Shown here in pieces: positions 43,241-51,471 of a DNA stretch of 64,000 nucleotides; within the stretch, counting starts at the first letter, position 1; each line of letters begins with the position of its first letter. The DNA is from Limosilactobacillus coleohominis 101-4-CHN. Its GTDB lineage: Bacteria; Bacillota; Bacilli; Lactobacillales; Lactobacillaceae. Position numbers and translations under genes: made by a program. The stretch is from positions 180,879 to 244,878 of the forward strand of contig NZ_GG698804.1 of assembly GCF_000161935.1 (NCBI RefSeq). The letters run 5' to 3'. A model generated the notes under the pieces. That model did not search any database, was not told the DNA's origin, and worked only from the letters and a program-made list of their open reading frames with translations.

Positions 43241-44572
43241 ATGCAGGACAAACAACCAACTGAAGACTTGAAACGGTCGCTCGGCTTTGGCTCGGCAATT
43301 TCAATCGTGATTGGAACTATCATTGGATCAGGAATCTTCTTTAAACAGGGCTCGGTATTAGATAGTGCTGGTAGTTCCACAATGGCCATCCTGGCTTGGG
43401 TCTTTGGTGGGGTTATTACCCTGACCGGTGGTCTTACTGTCGCTGAAATTGGTGCTCAGATGCCATATACTGGTGGTCTTTACGTTTATATTGAAAATAT
43501 TTATGGTCGAATCCTTGGCTTTTTGGCCGGGTGGATGCAAATTATTGTCTACGGTCCAGCGATCATTGCCTCGGTAGCAGGTTTTATGAGCATTCTGATG
43601 GCTAATTTCTTTGGGTTAGGTAATGAATGGCGAATTCCATTAGCAATTATCACCGTTGGCCTCATCGGACTAATGAACCTTTTAGAAAATAAGGTCGGTG
43701 CCCTTTTCTCTGTCATCACCACTTTAGGAAAATTGATTCCGATTGCCGCAATTATCATTTTTGGTCTCTTCTGGGGGCACCAAGATGCTTTTGGACAAAC
43801 TGTTCGTGAAATTCATCAAAGTTCCGGTGGTTTTGGGGTTGCTGTGCTCGCCACCCTCTTCGGGTACGACGGCTGGATTCTGATTGCCAACCTTGGTGGC
43901 GAAATGAAGAATCCACAAAAATTACTCCCGAAAGCAATCATTTTCGGAATCACTGCTGTTTTGATTATCTACACCTTAATTACCGTAGGAATTCTCCGTT
44001 TTCTTCCCGTTGCGACAATTCATCGCCTTGGTGAAAACACTACTGCCTATCTAGCAACCAAGGCCTTTGGACAAATTGGTGGTAAACTGCTGTCAGCTGG
44101 AATTATCATTTCGATGATGGGAACGTTAAACGGTAAAATGTTAACTTTCCCCCGCATTGTATATGCCATGGCTAAACGACAAGATATCCCATTCTCGAAA
44201 TTCTTAGCCTACCTTAGTCCGAAGGGTAAATCGCCAGTTACGGCCACCATTTTTATCGTCGTCCTGGCCTTCATTATGATGCTCTTCTTTGATCCAGATC
44301 ACTTATCAGATCTCTGTGTATTTACAGTATACTGTTTCTACATGTTGGCTTTCTTTGGCGTCTTTATTCTACGGAAACGTAATAAGTTTGCTAAGCGGCC
44401 TTTTTCGACTCCGTTCTATCCAATTGTCCCGATCATTGCGATTGCTGGTGGAATTTTTGTCCTCGTCAGTGAAATTTTTAACGACCCCGCGGGAGTTATT
44501 CTCTTTATCGGAATCGTTATCGTCGGTCTGCCAATTCTTTATTTTGTTAAAAAGTACTACCAAAAAGGGTGA
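43241..44572 (+). CDS. steT: APC-family serine/threonine exchange transporter, SteT-like
   Basis: The 443 residues have about twelve transmembrane segments and the APC/LAT features IVIGTIIGSGIFF (helix 1) and GGLTVAEIGAQMPYTGG. The overall sequence resembles the Bacillus SteT serine/threonine exchanger; substrate is therefore by homology and is supported by the Ser/Thr-rich leader peptide. I use the ATG at 43241, eight bases after GGAGG. The in-frame ATG at 43226 precedes that SD. A strong terminator follows. Its location between rplJL and rplKA is unusual. Confidence 0.88.
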   Translation: MQDKQPTEDLKRSLGFGSAISIVIGTIIGSGIFFKQGSVLDSAGSSTMAILAWVFGGVITLTGGLTVAEIGAQMPYTGGLYVYIENIYGRILGFLAGWMQIIVYGPAIIASVAGFMSILMANFFGLGNEWRIPLAIITVGLIGLMNLLENKVGALFSVITTLGKLIPIAAIIIFGLFWGHQDAFGQTVREIHQSSGGFGVAVLATLFGYDGWILIANLGGEMKNPQKLLPKAIIFGITAVLIIYTLITVGILRFLPVATIHRLGENTTAYLATKAFGQIGGKLLSAGIIISMMGTLNGKMLTFPRIVYAMAKRQDIPFSKFLAYLSPKGKSPVTATIFIVVLAFIMMLFFDPDHLSDLCVFTVYCFYMLAFFGVFILRKRNKFAKRPFSTPFYPIVPIIAIAGGIFVLVSEIFNDPAGVILFIGIVIVGLPILYFVKKYYQKG

Positions 44573-44597
44573 ATTTCCCTCCTGACAAATTTAAATC

Positions 44598-44652
44598 AAA
44601 CGGGTGCGTAACCACGAAGTCATAAATGTCTTCTGTCACGCACCCGTTTTTA
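44598..44652 (+). terminator. steT terminator
   Basis: AAACGGGTGCGT and ACGCACCCGTTT form a perfect 12-bp stem, followed by TT and A. Confidence 0.92.
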
Positions 44653-44708
44653 CTGATCAAGTTGTTGTACAATAAAATTATCTAAGTTTGAGTGAGGTTA
44701 AAGTACCG

Positions 44709-45659
44709 ATGAAGAAAAATGGACTACTATTAGTAAATCTAGGTTCCCCAGATGAACCGACAACTCCTGCAGTTAAGCAATACTTAACCGAATTTTTAGG
44801 TGATCAAAACGTCGTTACCCTCCCCCGGTGGTTTTGGCGACCATTACTAAAGGGAATTATCCTACCGACCCGTGCTTGGCGCTCAGCCACATTTTATCGT
44901 GATATTTGGGAACGGGATGGTTCACCTCTAATTGCTAATACAGCACGATTAACCAAACGGGTGCAGGATGCTCTACCCAATTGGCGGGTCGCCATGGCAA
45001 TGACATACCGCAAGCCGGCAATTTCAACGTCCTTACACCAGCTTCAACAGACCTGTGATCAAGTTTATGTACTATCACTGTTTCCACATTTCACCCAAAG
45101 CACTACACAATCCATCATTGACCAAGTCCACGCCGTTGATCCGACGGTTCCAATCATTGACCGTTTTGCTGATCAACCTGCTTTTTTGAATCTTTTAGCG
45201 CAGCATATTCAGGCTTTTTGGGATGATGGTAACTTCGATCAATTAATGATTTCCTATCACGGGATTCCAGTATCAATGGTTAAAGCTGGCGACCCTTATC
45301 AATCCGAAACCGAACGGACAACCGTTGAATTAAAAAAGCGACTCACCATTCCCAACCATCAAATCAAAATGGTTTACCAATCAAAGTTCGGTCCCATGCC
45401 ATGGTTAAAACCGTACCTTAAAAATGAATTACTTCGCCAAGCTCAACTGGGTAACCGACGTATCATGATCGTTTCACCCTCATTTGTTACAGATTGTCTT
45501 GAAACATTAGAAGAAAATGGCGTTCAAAATTACCAGGCCTTTCGAGCCAGTGGTGGTCAAGAACTCACCATGATGCCAGCACTGAATGATGATCCAGAGT
45601 TTGCTACTTTGATCGCCAATCTGGCCAAGGAGGCCGCTAATGAACAAGAAAAGTCTTGA
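44709..45659 (+). CDS. hemH: Ferrochelatase (coproporphyrin III type, orphan)
   Basis: HemH inserts iron into a porphyrin. The 316 residues show NLGSPDEP at the start, the metal-site His184 in SYHGIP and Glu265 in TDCLETLEE, numbers that fall next to H183/E264 of Bacillus HemH. No other haem gene is in the window and lactobacilli generally lack the pathway, so it may use porphyrin taken from outside. The ATG at 44709 has a distant GAGG; a TTG at 44688 is less likely. The end overlaps mntH by 20 bases, which suggests metal-linked co-regulation. Confidence 0.93.
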   Translation: MKKNGLLLVNLGSPDEPTTPAVKQYLTEFLGDQNVVTLPRWFWRPLLKGIILPTRAWRSATFYRDIWERDGSPLIANTARLTKRVQDALPNWRVAMAMTYRKPAISTSLHQLQQTCDQVYVLSLFPHFTQSTTQSIIDQVHAVDPTVPIIDRFADQPAFLNLLAQHIQAFWDDGNFDQLMISYHGIPVSMVKAGDPYQSETERTTVELKKRLTIPNHQIKMVYQSKFGPMPWLKPYLKNELLRQAQLGNRRIMIVSPSFVTDCLETLEENGVQNYQAFRASGGQELTMMPALNDDPEFATLIANLAKEAANEQEKS

Positions 45660-46944
45660 TGAAATAAATGGGAGCGTTAAAGTACCGACGGTTTATGAAT
45701 CTGCCTTCTGGCAAAAATTTCTCGCTTACTGTGGCCCCGGTGCTCTAGTAGCAGTTGGTTATATGGATCCCGGAAATTGGCTAACTTCTTTAACGGGTGG
45801 TGCTCAATATCGTTACTCACTATTAAGTGTTCTAATTCTCTCCATCTTGATCGCGATGATAATGCAATCCCTATCCATTAAGTTGGGAGTGGTTACTCGG
45901 ACAGATCTTGCGCAAGCCATTGCTGCTCGAGTTTCCAAACCCGTTCGCATTATTTTATGGATCTTAAACGAACTGGCCATGATGGCCACCGATCTAACCG
46001 GGGTCATCGGTACTTCCGTAGCTCTTTATTTATTATTTCATCTTCCCCTCATTGTTGGTGTATTACTAACGGTCGCGGACGTCATCGTCGTTTTACTCTT
46101 CTTGCAATTTGGTATTCGCAGAATTGAATTCATTGTGTTAGCAACAATCTTAATTGTTGCGGGAATCTTTACTATTGAAGTTGTTCGTGCCCATCCAGAA
46201 TGGTCGCCGATTTTAAATGGTTGTATTCCGTCCGCTAATATTATCAATAATCACGCTCAGTTATTACTAAGTCTGGGAATCATTGGTGCCACGATCATGC
46301 CACATAATATCTATCTTCACTCCGCGCTTGCCCAAAGCCGCCGTTATGATGAACATGACCCCCGTCAAGTTCACGAAACATTGCAATTTGCTAATTGGGA
46401 CTCCATTATTCACCTAGTAGCCGCCCTCCTTGTCAATGCCCTTCTCATGATTATGGGGGGAACCTTATTTTTCCATCATGGAAATCTCAATAGTTTAGCA
46501 GATGTCTTTGACGGCTTAAATAATTCTAAGATTGTTGGCTCGTTAGCTAGTCCCGTCATGAGTGGTCTTTTTGGTTTTGCCCTCTTAATTACTGGATTGA
46601 TTTCTTCAATTACTAGTACCCTTGCAGGTCAAATCGTCATGGAGGGGTATATTAACCTACGTTTACCCCTTTGGAAACGACGTCTGCTCACCCGTTTGGT
46701 TACTCTAATCCCTGTGATCATCATTGGCTGTTGCATTCACTTTAATGAACAGGAATTTGAACAGTTAATAATTATCGCCCAAATCATCTTAAGTGTTGCA
46801 CTACCTTTTACCCTTTTTCCTCTCATTATCATTACAAGTAACCACCAGATAATGGGACAATATGCCAATCGCCATTGGCAAATGATTAGTTATTTAATTA
46901 TTGTCCTGGCATTGACTTTTCTTAATTTTGCCGCATTATTCTAG
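45640..46944 (+). CDS. mntH: Nramp-type manganese transporter MntH
   Basis: MntH is a proton-coupled importer of Mn2+ (and Fe2+), important for manganese-rich lactobacilli. The 434 residues have about eleven membrane segments with the metal-binding DPGNW in helix 1 and MPHNIYLHS in helix 6. Its start lies inside hemH (SD AAGGAGG), so the two are translationally coupled. The downstream hairpin is shared with the converging rplA. Confidence 0.95.
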   Translation: MNKKSLDEINGSVKVPTVYESAFWQKFLAYCGPGALVAVGYMDPGNWLTSLTGGAQYRYSLLSVLILSILIAMIMQSLSIKLGVVTRTDLAQAIAARVSKPVRIILWILNELAMMATDLTGVIGTSVALYLLFHLPLIVGVLLTVADVIVVLLFLQFGIRRIEFIVLATILIVAGIFTIEVVRAHPEWSPILNGCIPSANIINNHAQLLLSLGIIGATIMPHNIYLHSALAQSRRYDEHDPRQVHETLQFANWDSIIHLVAALLVNALLMIMGGTLFFHHGNLNSLADVFDGLNNSKIVGSLASPVMSGLFGFALLITGLISSITSTLAGQIVMEGYINLRLPLWKRRLLTRLVTLIPVIIIGCCIHFNEQEFEQLIIIAQIILSVALPFTLFPLIIITSNHQIMGQYANRHWQMISYLIIVLALTFLNFAALF

Positions 46945-46951
46945 AGAATAC

Positions 46952-46997
46952 AAAAAAGGCATCAGAATTGTTAATCAACAATTCTAATGCCTTTTTT
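46952..46997. terminator. Bidirectional terminator between mntH and rplA
   Basis: AAAAAAGGCAT-x-AGAATTGTT pairs with AACAATTCT-x-ATGCCTTTTTT between convergent genes. Confidence 0.93.
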
Positions 46998-47012
46998 ATT
47001 TATTCCACTGAA

Positions 47013-47705
47013 CTAGAAAGTGGTCAAATCAAGCGTAACACTTGGTCCGAAAGTTGAAGCAATGGAAACGTGTTGAACATAAGTCCCACGAACAGAAGCT
47101 GGACGTGCCTTCACAACAACATCTTCAATCGTCTTCAAGTTTTCTACTAACTTGTCAGTATCAAATGAAGCCTTACCAAATGGTACAGCAACGTTACCGT
47201 CACGGTCGGTCCGGTAAGTAACCTTACCAGCCTTTGATTCTTCAACGGCCTTTGCAACATCCATCGTTACAGTCCCAGTCTTTGGGTTTGGCATTAAGCC
47301 CTTTGGCCCTAAGACCCGACCTAAACGACCAACTTGTGGCATCATGTCTGGGGTTGCAATTGCAACGTCAAAGTCTAACCAACCGTCTTGAATCTTTTCA
47401 ACTAAGTCTTGGTCACCAACAAAGTCAGCACCAGCATCCTTAGCAGCTTGAGCGTTGTCACCCTTAGCAAAAACAATTACAGTTTGGTCTTTACCAGTAC
47501 CGTTTGGTAAAACAACGGCACCACGTAATTGTTGGTCTGCTTGCTTAGTGTCAACGTTTAACTTAAATGCAACTTCAACAGTTGAATCAAAGTTTGCAAA
47601 ATCAATATCTTTTACTAATTGAACCGCGTCGTTAACAGCGTATTCTTTCTTGCTGTCAACCTTCTTCAGCGCTTCAAGGTATTTCTTACCATGTTTTTTA
47701 GCCAT
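47013..47705 (-). CDS. rplA: 50S ribosomal protein L1
   Basis: L1 forms the mobile stalk near the E site and often represses its own operon. The 230 residues include [15 protein letters not shown] at the start, [24 protein letters not shown] and the C-terminal [20 protein letters not shown] use the ATG at 47705, which follows AAGGAGG. The longer frame to 47753 crosses the SD and an intercistronic hairpin. Confidence 0.98.
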   Translation of the reverse strand: MAKKHGKKYLEALKKVDSKKEYAVNDAVQLVKDIDFANFDSTVEVAFKLNVDTKQADQQLRGAVVLPNGTGKDQTVIVFAKGDNAQAAKDAGADFVGDQDLVEKIQDGWLDFDVAIATPDMMPQVGRLGRVLGPKGLMPNPKTGTVTMDVAKAVEESKAGKVTYRTDRDGNVAVPFGKASFDTDKLVENLKTIEDVVVKARPASVRGTYVQHVSIASTFGPSVTLDLTTF

Positions 47706-47755
47706 CTTGTGTTTTCCTCCTTGCAAATGTGGTCTAACGGGTTGACCTCCCACGT

Positions 47756-47782
47756 GGGAACTTTTATTTTGATAAAAGTCCC
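47756..47782 (-). promoter_or_regulatory. Stem-loop between rplK and rplA
   Basis: GGGACTTTTAT and ATAAAAGTTCCC pair with one bulged base around CAAA. It has no T-run, so it is not a terminator. It may stabilise the mRNA or take part in control by L1. Confidence 0.55.
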
Positions 47783-47797
47783 GGCGCTGTGCGTCGC

Positions 47798-48223
47798 TTA
47801 GTCTTCAACAGTGAAGCCCATGCTCCGTGCAGTACCTTCGATCATGCGCATAGCTGCTTCAACGTCAGCAGCGTTTAGATCTTGCATCTTAGTTTCGGCA
47901 ATTTCCTTAACTTGATCCTTGGTTACCTTAGCAACCTTATTCGTGTTAGGTTCACCGGAACCATGTTCAACACCAGCGGCTTTCTTAAGTAATACGGCAG
48001 CAGGTGGGGTCTTAGTAATGAAGTCGAATGAACGATCTTCGTAAACGGTAATTACAACTGGGATCAGCATACCCTTTTGGTCTGCAGTCCGTGCGTTGAA
48101 TTCCTTAGTGAATCCCATAATGTTGATACCTGCTTGTCCAAGTGCAGGACCTACTGGTGGAGCTGGTGTTGCTGCACCGGCAGGAATTTGCAACTTAACA
48201 ATGTTAGCTACTTTTTTTGCCAC
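47798..48223 (-). CDS. rplK: 50S ribosomal protein L11
   Basis: L11 lies at the factor-binding site and is needed for RelA activation. The 141 residues begin [35 protein letters not shown] and have the RNA-binding C-terminal domain ending [14 protein letters not shown]. The start is a GTG nine bases after AAGGAGG. It is upstream of rplA and downstream of nusG. Confidence 0.98.
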   Translation of the reverse strand: MAKKVANIVKLQIPAGAATPAPPVGPALGQAGINIMGFTKEFNARTADQKGMLIPVVITVYEDRSFDFITKTPPAAVLLKKAAGVEHGSGEPNTNKVAKVTKDQVKEIAETKMQDLNAADVEAAMRMIEGTARSMGFTVED

Positions 48224-48288
48224 GAGACAAAACCTCCTTAGTCCGTGTTGTGGTAATGATGAGGCAGCAAGTTTTTACCTCTCCCACA

Positions 48289-48305
48289 GTATGCATATTG
48301 CATAC
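48289..48305. repeat. Perfect inverted repeat in the rplK leader region
   Basis: GTATGCA-TAT-TGCATAC is a perfect 7+3+7 palindrome, 66 bases upstream of the rplK GTG. It may be part of the promoter/leader, but no clear -35/-10 pair could be assigned. Confidence 0.5.
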
Positions 48306-48349
48306 CAAAATAAGTTACCACAAAATTACGTAAAATTCAAGTTATAGAA

Positions 48350-48898
48350 TTAATTATCCATTGTATCGATTTGGTCAAAACCAACTTCGGCACTAGTTTG
48401 CCGACCAAACATTTCAATATCCACGTTGACCTTCATCTTGTCATGGTCAACCGCCGTTACTTTTCCAGTCAAATCAGCAAATGGTCCAGCAATAATCTTA
48501 ATGCTGTCACCAACATTAACATCAATGTCCGTTCGTGCGACATCCGCTCCCATCCGCTTCATGATCCGGTCCACTTCTTCTGGAAGCAATGGGGTTGGCT
48601 TTGAACCACCACCATGGGAACCTAAGAATCCAGTAACGCCAGGTGTATTCCGTGCAATGTACCAAGCTTGGTCAGTCATCACCATTTCAACTAAAACGTA
48701 GCCAGGGAACGTCTTTTCTTCTGTTTCCTTGGCTTGACCATCTTTAACTGTCCGCACCGTTTCTTCAGGAACCACTACTCGGAAAATGTAGTCTTCCATG
48801 CCCATTGATTGAGCCCGAGATTCCAGGTTGCTCTTAACCCGATTTTCGTATCCAGAATAGGTGTGCAGTACATACCAGCGTTTTTCATGTGATTCCAT
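48350..48898 (-). CDS. nusG: Transcription termination/antitermination protein NusG
   Basis: NusG binds RNA polymerase and affects pausing and coupling. The 182 residues have the NGN domain (KRWYVLHTYSGYENRVKSNLE, then FPGYVLVEM and NTPGVTGFLG) and a KOW domain (VGDSIKIIAGPFADLTGKVTAVD). The ATG follows AAAGGAG. It lies between secE and rplK, the usual order. Confidence 0.98.
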   Translation of the reverse strand: MESHEKRWYVLHTYSGYENRVKSNLESRAQSMGMEDYIFRVVVPEETVRTVKDGQAKETEEKTFPGYVLVEMVMTDQAWYIARNTPGVTGFLGSHGGGSKPTPLLPEEVDRIMKRMGADVARTDIDVNVGDSIKIIAGPFADLTGKVTAVDHDKMKVNVDIEMFGRQTSAEVGFDQIDTMDN

Positions 48899-49004
48899 GA
48901 TGATTCTCCTTTAATAATTTTGTCAAAATAAAAAAACCTCGCTCCTCACGAAGTTTTGCTTCTTTTGAATTATAGCAAAAAATACTCACTTTGACTAGCC
49001 ATCA

Positions 49005-49184
49005 CTATTTGACAAAGGCAAGCATTCCCGCTTGGATGATCCAGTCTGCTAACGCAAAGAAGATCACAAAGAAAATCGTTAGCGAAATTACCACTCCTGT
49101 GTCGCGCCGATTTTCCTTCCAAGTGGGCCAAACCACCTTATGCATTTCTTGAACAACACTCTTTAAAAATCTAAATAAATGCAT
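49005..49184 (-). CDS. secE: Preprotein translocase subunit SecE
   Basis: A 59-residue ORF reads MHLFRFLKSVVQEMHKVVWP then TWKENRRDTG and one hydrophobic segment (VVISLTIFFVIFFALADWII), the single-helix SecE of Gram-positive bacteria. It stabilises SecY in the membrane. The ATG follows GGAGGG. It sits between rpmG and nusG, as in related genomes. Confidence 0.96.
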   Translation of the reverse strand: MHLFRFLKSVVQEMHKVVWPTWKENRRDTGVVISLTIFFVIFFALADWIIQAGMLAFVK

Positions 49185-49196
49185 TGTTTCCCTCCA

Positions 49197-49346
49197 CTAC
49201 CTAGTTTCACGATGAACGGTATATTCACCACAATGTTTACAAAACTTTTTTAACTCTAGCCGTTGTTCACGGGTTGGTTTAACCGTAACGGTGTAGTTGC
49301 GAGCTCCGCATTTCGTGCACTCCAAGCCAACTTTTCTTTGCGCCAT
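49197..49346 (-). CDS. rpmG: 50S ribosomal protein L33 (zinc-ribbon type)
   Basis: The 49 residues read [20 protein letters not shown] at the start and have four cysteines (CTKC and CKHC) of the zinc-containing L33 form. The ATG follows GGAGGTGACTG. Position before secE is standard in Firmicutes. Lactobacilli often carry several L33 genes, so this may be one paralogue. Confidence 0.95.
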   Translation of the reverse strand: MAQRKVGLECTKCGARNYTVTVKPTREQRLELKKFCKHCGEYTVHRETR

Positions 49347-49385
49347 CACAGTCACCTCCATCTATCTAAGGCTATCATTTTCCGA

Positions 49386-49425
49386 AAATAAAAACAACTC
49401 CTATCTAGTTCTTAGACAGGAGTTG
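49386..49425 (-). terminator. sigH terminator
   Basis: CAACTCCT-x-TCT and AGA-x-AGGAGTTG pair and are followed by TTTTTATT on the minus strand. Confidence 0.9.
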
Positions 49426-49445
49426 CTCCAAACAAGCGTTGTGAA

Positions 49446-50018
49446 CTAATTAAGGATTCGCTGCTTAAACTTCTTCCGTGCCCGTTCAAAGGCACTACGA
49501 ATTGTTAATGGCGAACAACACAATTGACGAGCCAGATTTTCTAAACGTTCACCAGAATTAATCCCCAAAAAGGCATCCTTTTCTAAATGGGAACACTCTT
49601 GTAAAAACTGCTGGTACAGCAGCCGAAAATGGCTAACCTCATCCGGTTGAAAATCGATGTCCACCAAGCGCTGGTCAATCTGAACTTCTGTAATCATTTC
49701 AACCTGATTCGTCGGGATTCGCTTTTGTGCAGCTTGCTGCCGATAAAGATCCCGAATCTTGTTCATCAGTGCCTGACGCAGGTACCAGCAAAACCGAGAC
49801 TCGTGACAAGAATAGGAACAAGCCGTTCGATATAGTACAACCGCTGCCTCTTGTTTCCAATCATCCAATGGCACTTCATCCAAATGAAACTGATACCATA
49901 ATTTACAAATTAATGGTAAGTATTGCCGATACAAGATCACAAAACTCGCCGAATCTTTTCCCGCAACCTGCTTAATTAGTTCACTCTCTGGGGTTGTTTG
50001 AATCAATCTTGGACTCAT
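49446..50018 (-). CDS. sigH: Sigma-H/ComX-like RNA polymerase sigma factor
   Basis: The 190-residue sigma-70 family protein has a region 2 (SFVILYRQYLPLICKLWYQF, then WKQEAAVVLYRTA) and region 4 (LENLARQLCCSPLTIRSAFERARKKFKQ). Its place between rlmB and rpmG is that of sigH in Bacillus, which in lactobacilli acts as a competence sigma factor; that role is inference. I use the ATG at 50018, nine bases after GAGG. An ATG at 50033 is possible. A long structured leader and an inverted repeat at the promoter indicate tight control. Confidence 0.85.
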   Translation of the reverse strand: MSPRLIQTTPESELIKQVAGKDSASFVILYRQYLPLICKLWYQFHLDEVPLDDWKQEAAVVLYRTACSYSCHESRFCWYLRQALMNKIRDLYRQQAAQKRIPTNQVEMITEVQIDQRLVDIDFQPDEVSHFRLLYQQFLQECSHLEKDAFLGINSGERLENLARQLCCSPLTIRSAFERARKKFKQRILN

Positions 50019-50203
50019 TAGACGCAACCTCATTTTCCACTAACCCCTAACGGACCCACTTGAAAATTAGCTAGCTAATCATCTCACCGTCACAGCGTCT
50101 TGACCGGGGGTATAGAACCAGCTCTCACCTTAGTTCCACGACGGCTTTTCTCCTGCGCTTAGTACCGCTGTCGCAAAATTTGACCGTCACTCGTTAGTTG
50201 TCT
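50019..50203 (-). promoter_or_regulatory. Long structured 5' leader of sigH
   Basis: About 185 untranslated bases lie between the predicted start and the sigH ATG. They are GC-richer than the surrounding spacers. Complementary segments include ACAGCG (50156-50151 region) with CGCTGT, CCGTC with GACGG, and GAAC with GTTC. The octamer GTGACGGT occurs twice. There is no terminator, and I recognise no known riboswitch or T-box motif. Confidence 0.5.
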
Positions 50204-50208
50204 CAAAT

Positions 50209-50237
50209 AATTTACCAAACTTCTTTAAAAGAGACAA
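50209..50237 (-). promoter_or_regulatory. sigH promoter
   Basis: On the minus strand TTGTCT (50237-50232) and TAAATT (50214-50209) are 17 bases apart. Confidence 0.6.
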
Positions 50238-50255
50238 TACGTAAAATTTGTCTCT
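50230..50255. promoter_or_regulatory. Operator-like inverted repeat over the sigH -35
   Basis: AGAGACAA-N10-TTGTCTCT is a perfect 8+8 inverted repeat whose proximal arm contains the -35 hexamer. A third copy of the half-site (GAGACAA on the minus strand, 50204-50198) lies at the predicted transcription start. Confidence 0.65.
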
Positions 50256-50269
50256 GATCTTTGGATAAG

Positions 50270-50313
50270 AAAAAACAATCCTTAGAACTAGTCATTCCTT
50301 GGATTGTTTTTTT
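50270..50313 (-). terminator. rlmB terminator
   Basis: AACAATCC and GGATTGTT pair around a long loop and are followed by TTTT on the minus strand. This ends the cysS-mrnC-rlmB operon. Confidence 0.85.
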
Positions 50314-50317
50314 CAAA

Positions 50318-51067
50318 TTATTTTAATGGATGGCGAGAACTGAACCCTTGATAAATTAATAAGCTGGCCGCCACACTAGCGTTCAAGCTTTGTACTTGGC
50401 CAACCATGGGAATCGTCAACATTTCATCACAAGTCTTCTTTAATAATGGAGAAATTCCCTTTCCTTCATTACCAATCACGACTGCGACTGCTCCTTGAGC
50501 ATCCCAACGGCGATAGTCAGTTCCTTGCATGTCTGTACCAAACAACCAAACGCCCCGCGCTTTAAGTTCCTTCGCGGTTTGTACAAGATTTGTAACCCGC
50601 GCTACTGGAACCCGTTCAATAGCACCAGCAGAAGTCTTCGCCACTACGGAAGTTAAACCGACAGCTCGACGCTTCGGGATGATAATACCATGCACTCCAG
50701 CTGCATCCGCAGTCCGCATAATTGATCCTAGATTATGTGGATCCGCTAACTCGTCCAAAATCAATAGGAACGGTTCTTCGTCATGTGCCTGCGCATTAGC
50801 AAATAAATCATCAATCGTTGCGTAATGATAAGCTGCCACCGCTAAAGCCACCCCTTGGTGGTTTTGATGATCAACCATTTGGTCGAGCTTAGTTTTGGGA
50901 ACGTTTGAAATAACGAGGTGCCGCTCTTTGGCGAGTTTGATAATTTGGGCAATTGCGTCAGTGCGTAATCCCTTTTGAATAAAGACTTTATTGATCTCCT
51001 GATCCGACTTTAATGCTGCAACGGCCGGGTGACGACCAATCACAAACTCTGGTGTCTCATTGTTCAT
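50318..51067 (-). CDS. rlmB: 23S rRNA (guanosine-2'-O)-methyltransferase RlmB
   Basis: This SPOUT (TrmH-type) methyltransferase has an N-terminal L30e-like substrate-binding domain and the C-terminal motifs [30 protein letters not shown] and [19 protein letters not shown]. The 249 residues fit the family. It overlaps the end of mrnC by 11 bases, and the ATG follows GGGAGGG. Confidence 0.95.
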   Translation of the reverse strand: MNNETPEFVIGRHPAVAALKSDQEINKVFIQKGLRTDAIAQIIKLAKERHLVISNVPKTKLDQMVDHQNHQGVALAVAAYHYATIDDLFANAQAHDEEPFLLILDELADPHNLGSIMRTADAAGVHGIIIPKRRAVGLTSVVAKTSAGAIERVPVARVTNLVQTAKELKARGVWLFGTDMQGTDYRRWDAQGAVAVVIGNEGKGISPLLKKTCDEMLTIPMVGQVQSLNASVAASLLIYQGFSSRHPLK

Positions 51068-51470
51068 ATTGCACCCTCCCTAAATCAACCTGTTTGATAC
51101 ACCATCGACATAGTTCTGCAAGGCGTTCTGTTTGACCAGATAATTGCAAGTAGCCCATTAGTGCTTCAAATCCCGTTGAAATCCGGTATGTCAGCACAGA
51201 CGTGTGCTTGGCATGCGTATAACTATTTGCATTCCGACCGCGTTTAAAAAATTCCCACTCTTCATCAGTTAACAGAGATTGTTCTTCCATTAACTTAATC
51301 AAGCCGGCTTGGGCTTTGGCAGAAACGTATGCGGTGGCTTTCCTTTGCAGACGATTTGGTTTAGTCATTCCAAGATTTAAAAGGTGCTCACGTACTGTGA
51401 CTTCGTATACGGCATCGCCAAGATAGGCTAAGGCAATCCCATTCAATTGTCGATAATCAGCTTTTGCCAT
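51057..51470 (-). CDS. mrnC: Mini-ribonuclease 3
   Basis: Mini-III matures 23S rRNA ends. The 137 residues have the RNase III catalytic region [18 protein letters not shown] near the start and no double-stranded RNA-binding domain. Its ATG lies 1 base after the cysS stop, in the order cysS-mrnC-rlmB conserved in Firmicutes. Confidence 0.95.
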   Translation of the reverse strand: MAKADYRQLNGIALAYLGDAVYEVTVREHLLNLGMTKPNRLQRKATAYVSAKAQAGLIKLMEEQSLLTDEEWEFFKRGRNANSYTHAKHTSVLTYRISTGFEALMGYLQLSGQTERLAELCRWCIKQVDLGRVQYEQ

Positions 51471-51471
51471 G

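Noticed and set aside
50019-50290. T-box or known riboswitch upstream of sigH
   Set aside because: I looked for the T-box core GGTGG-x-ACC and for common riboswitch cores on both strands and did not find them; only generic pairing is visible.
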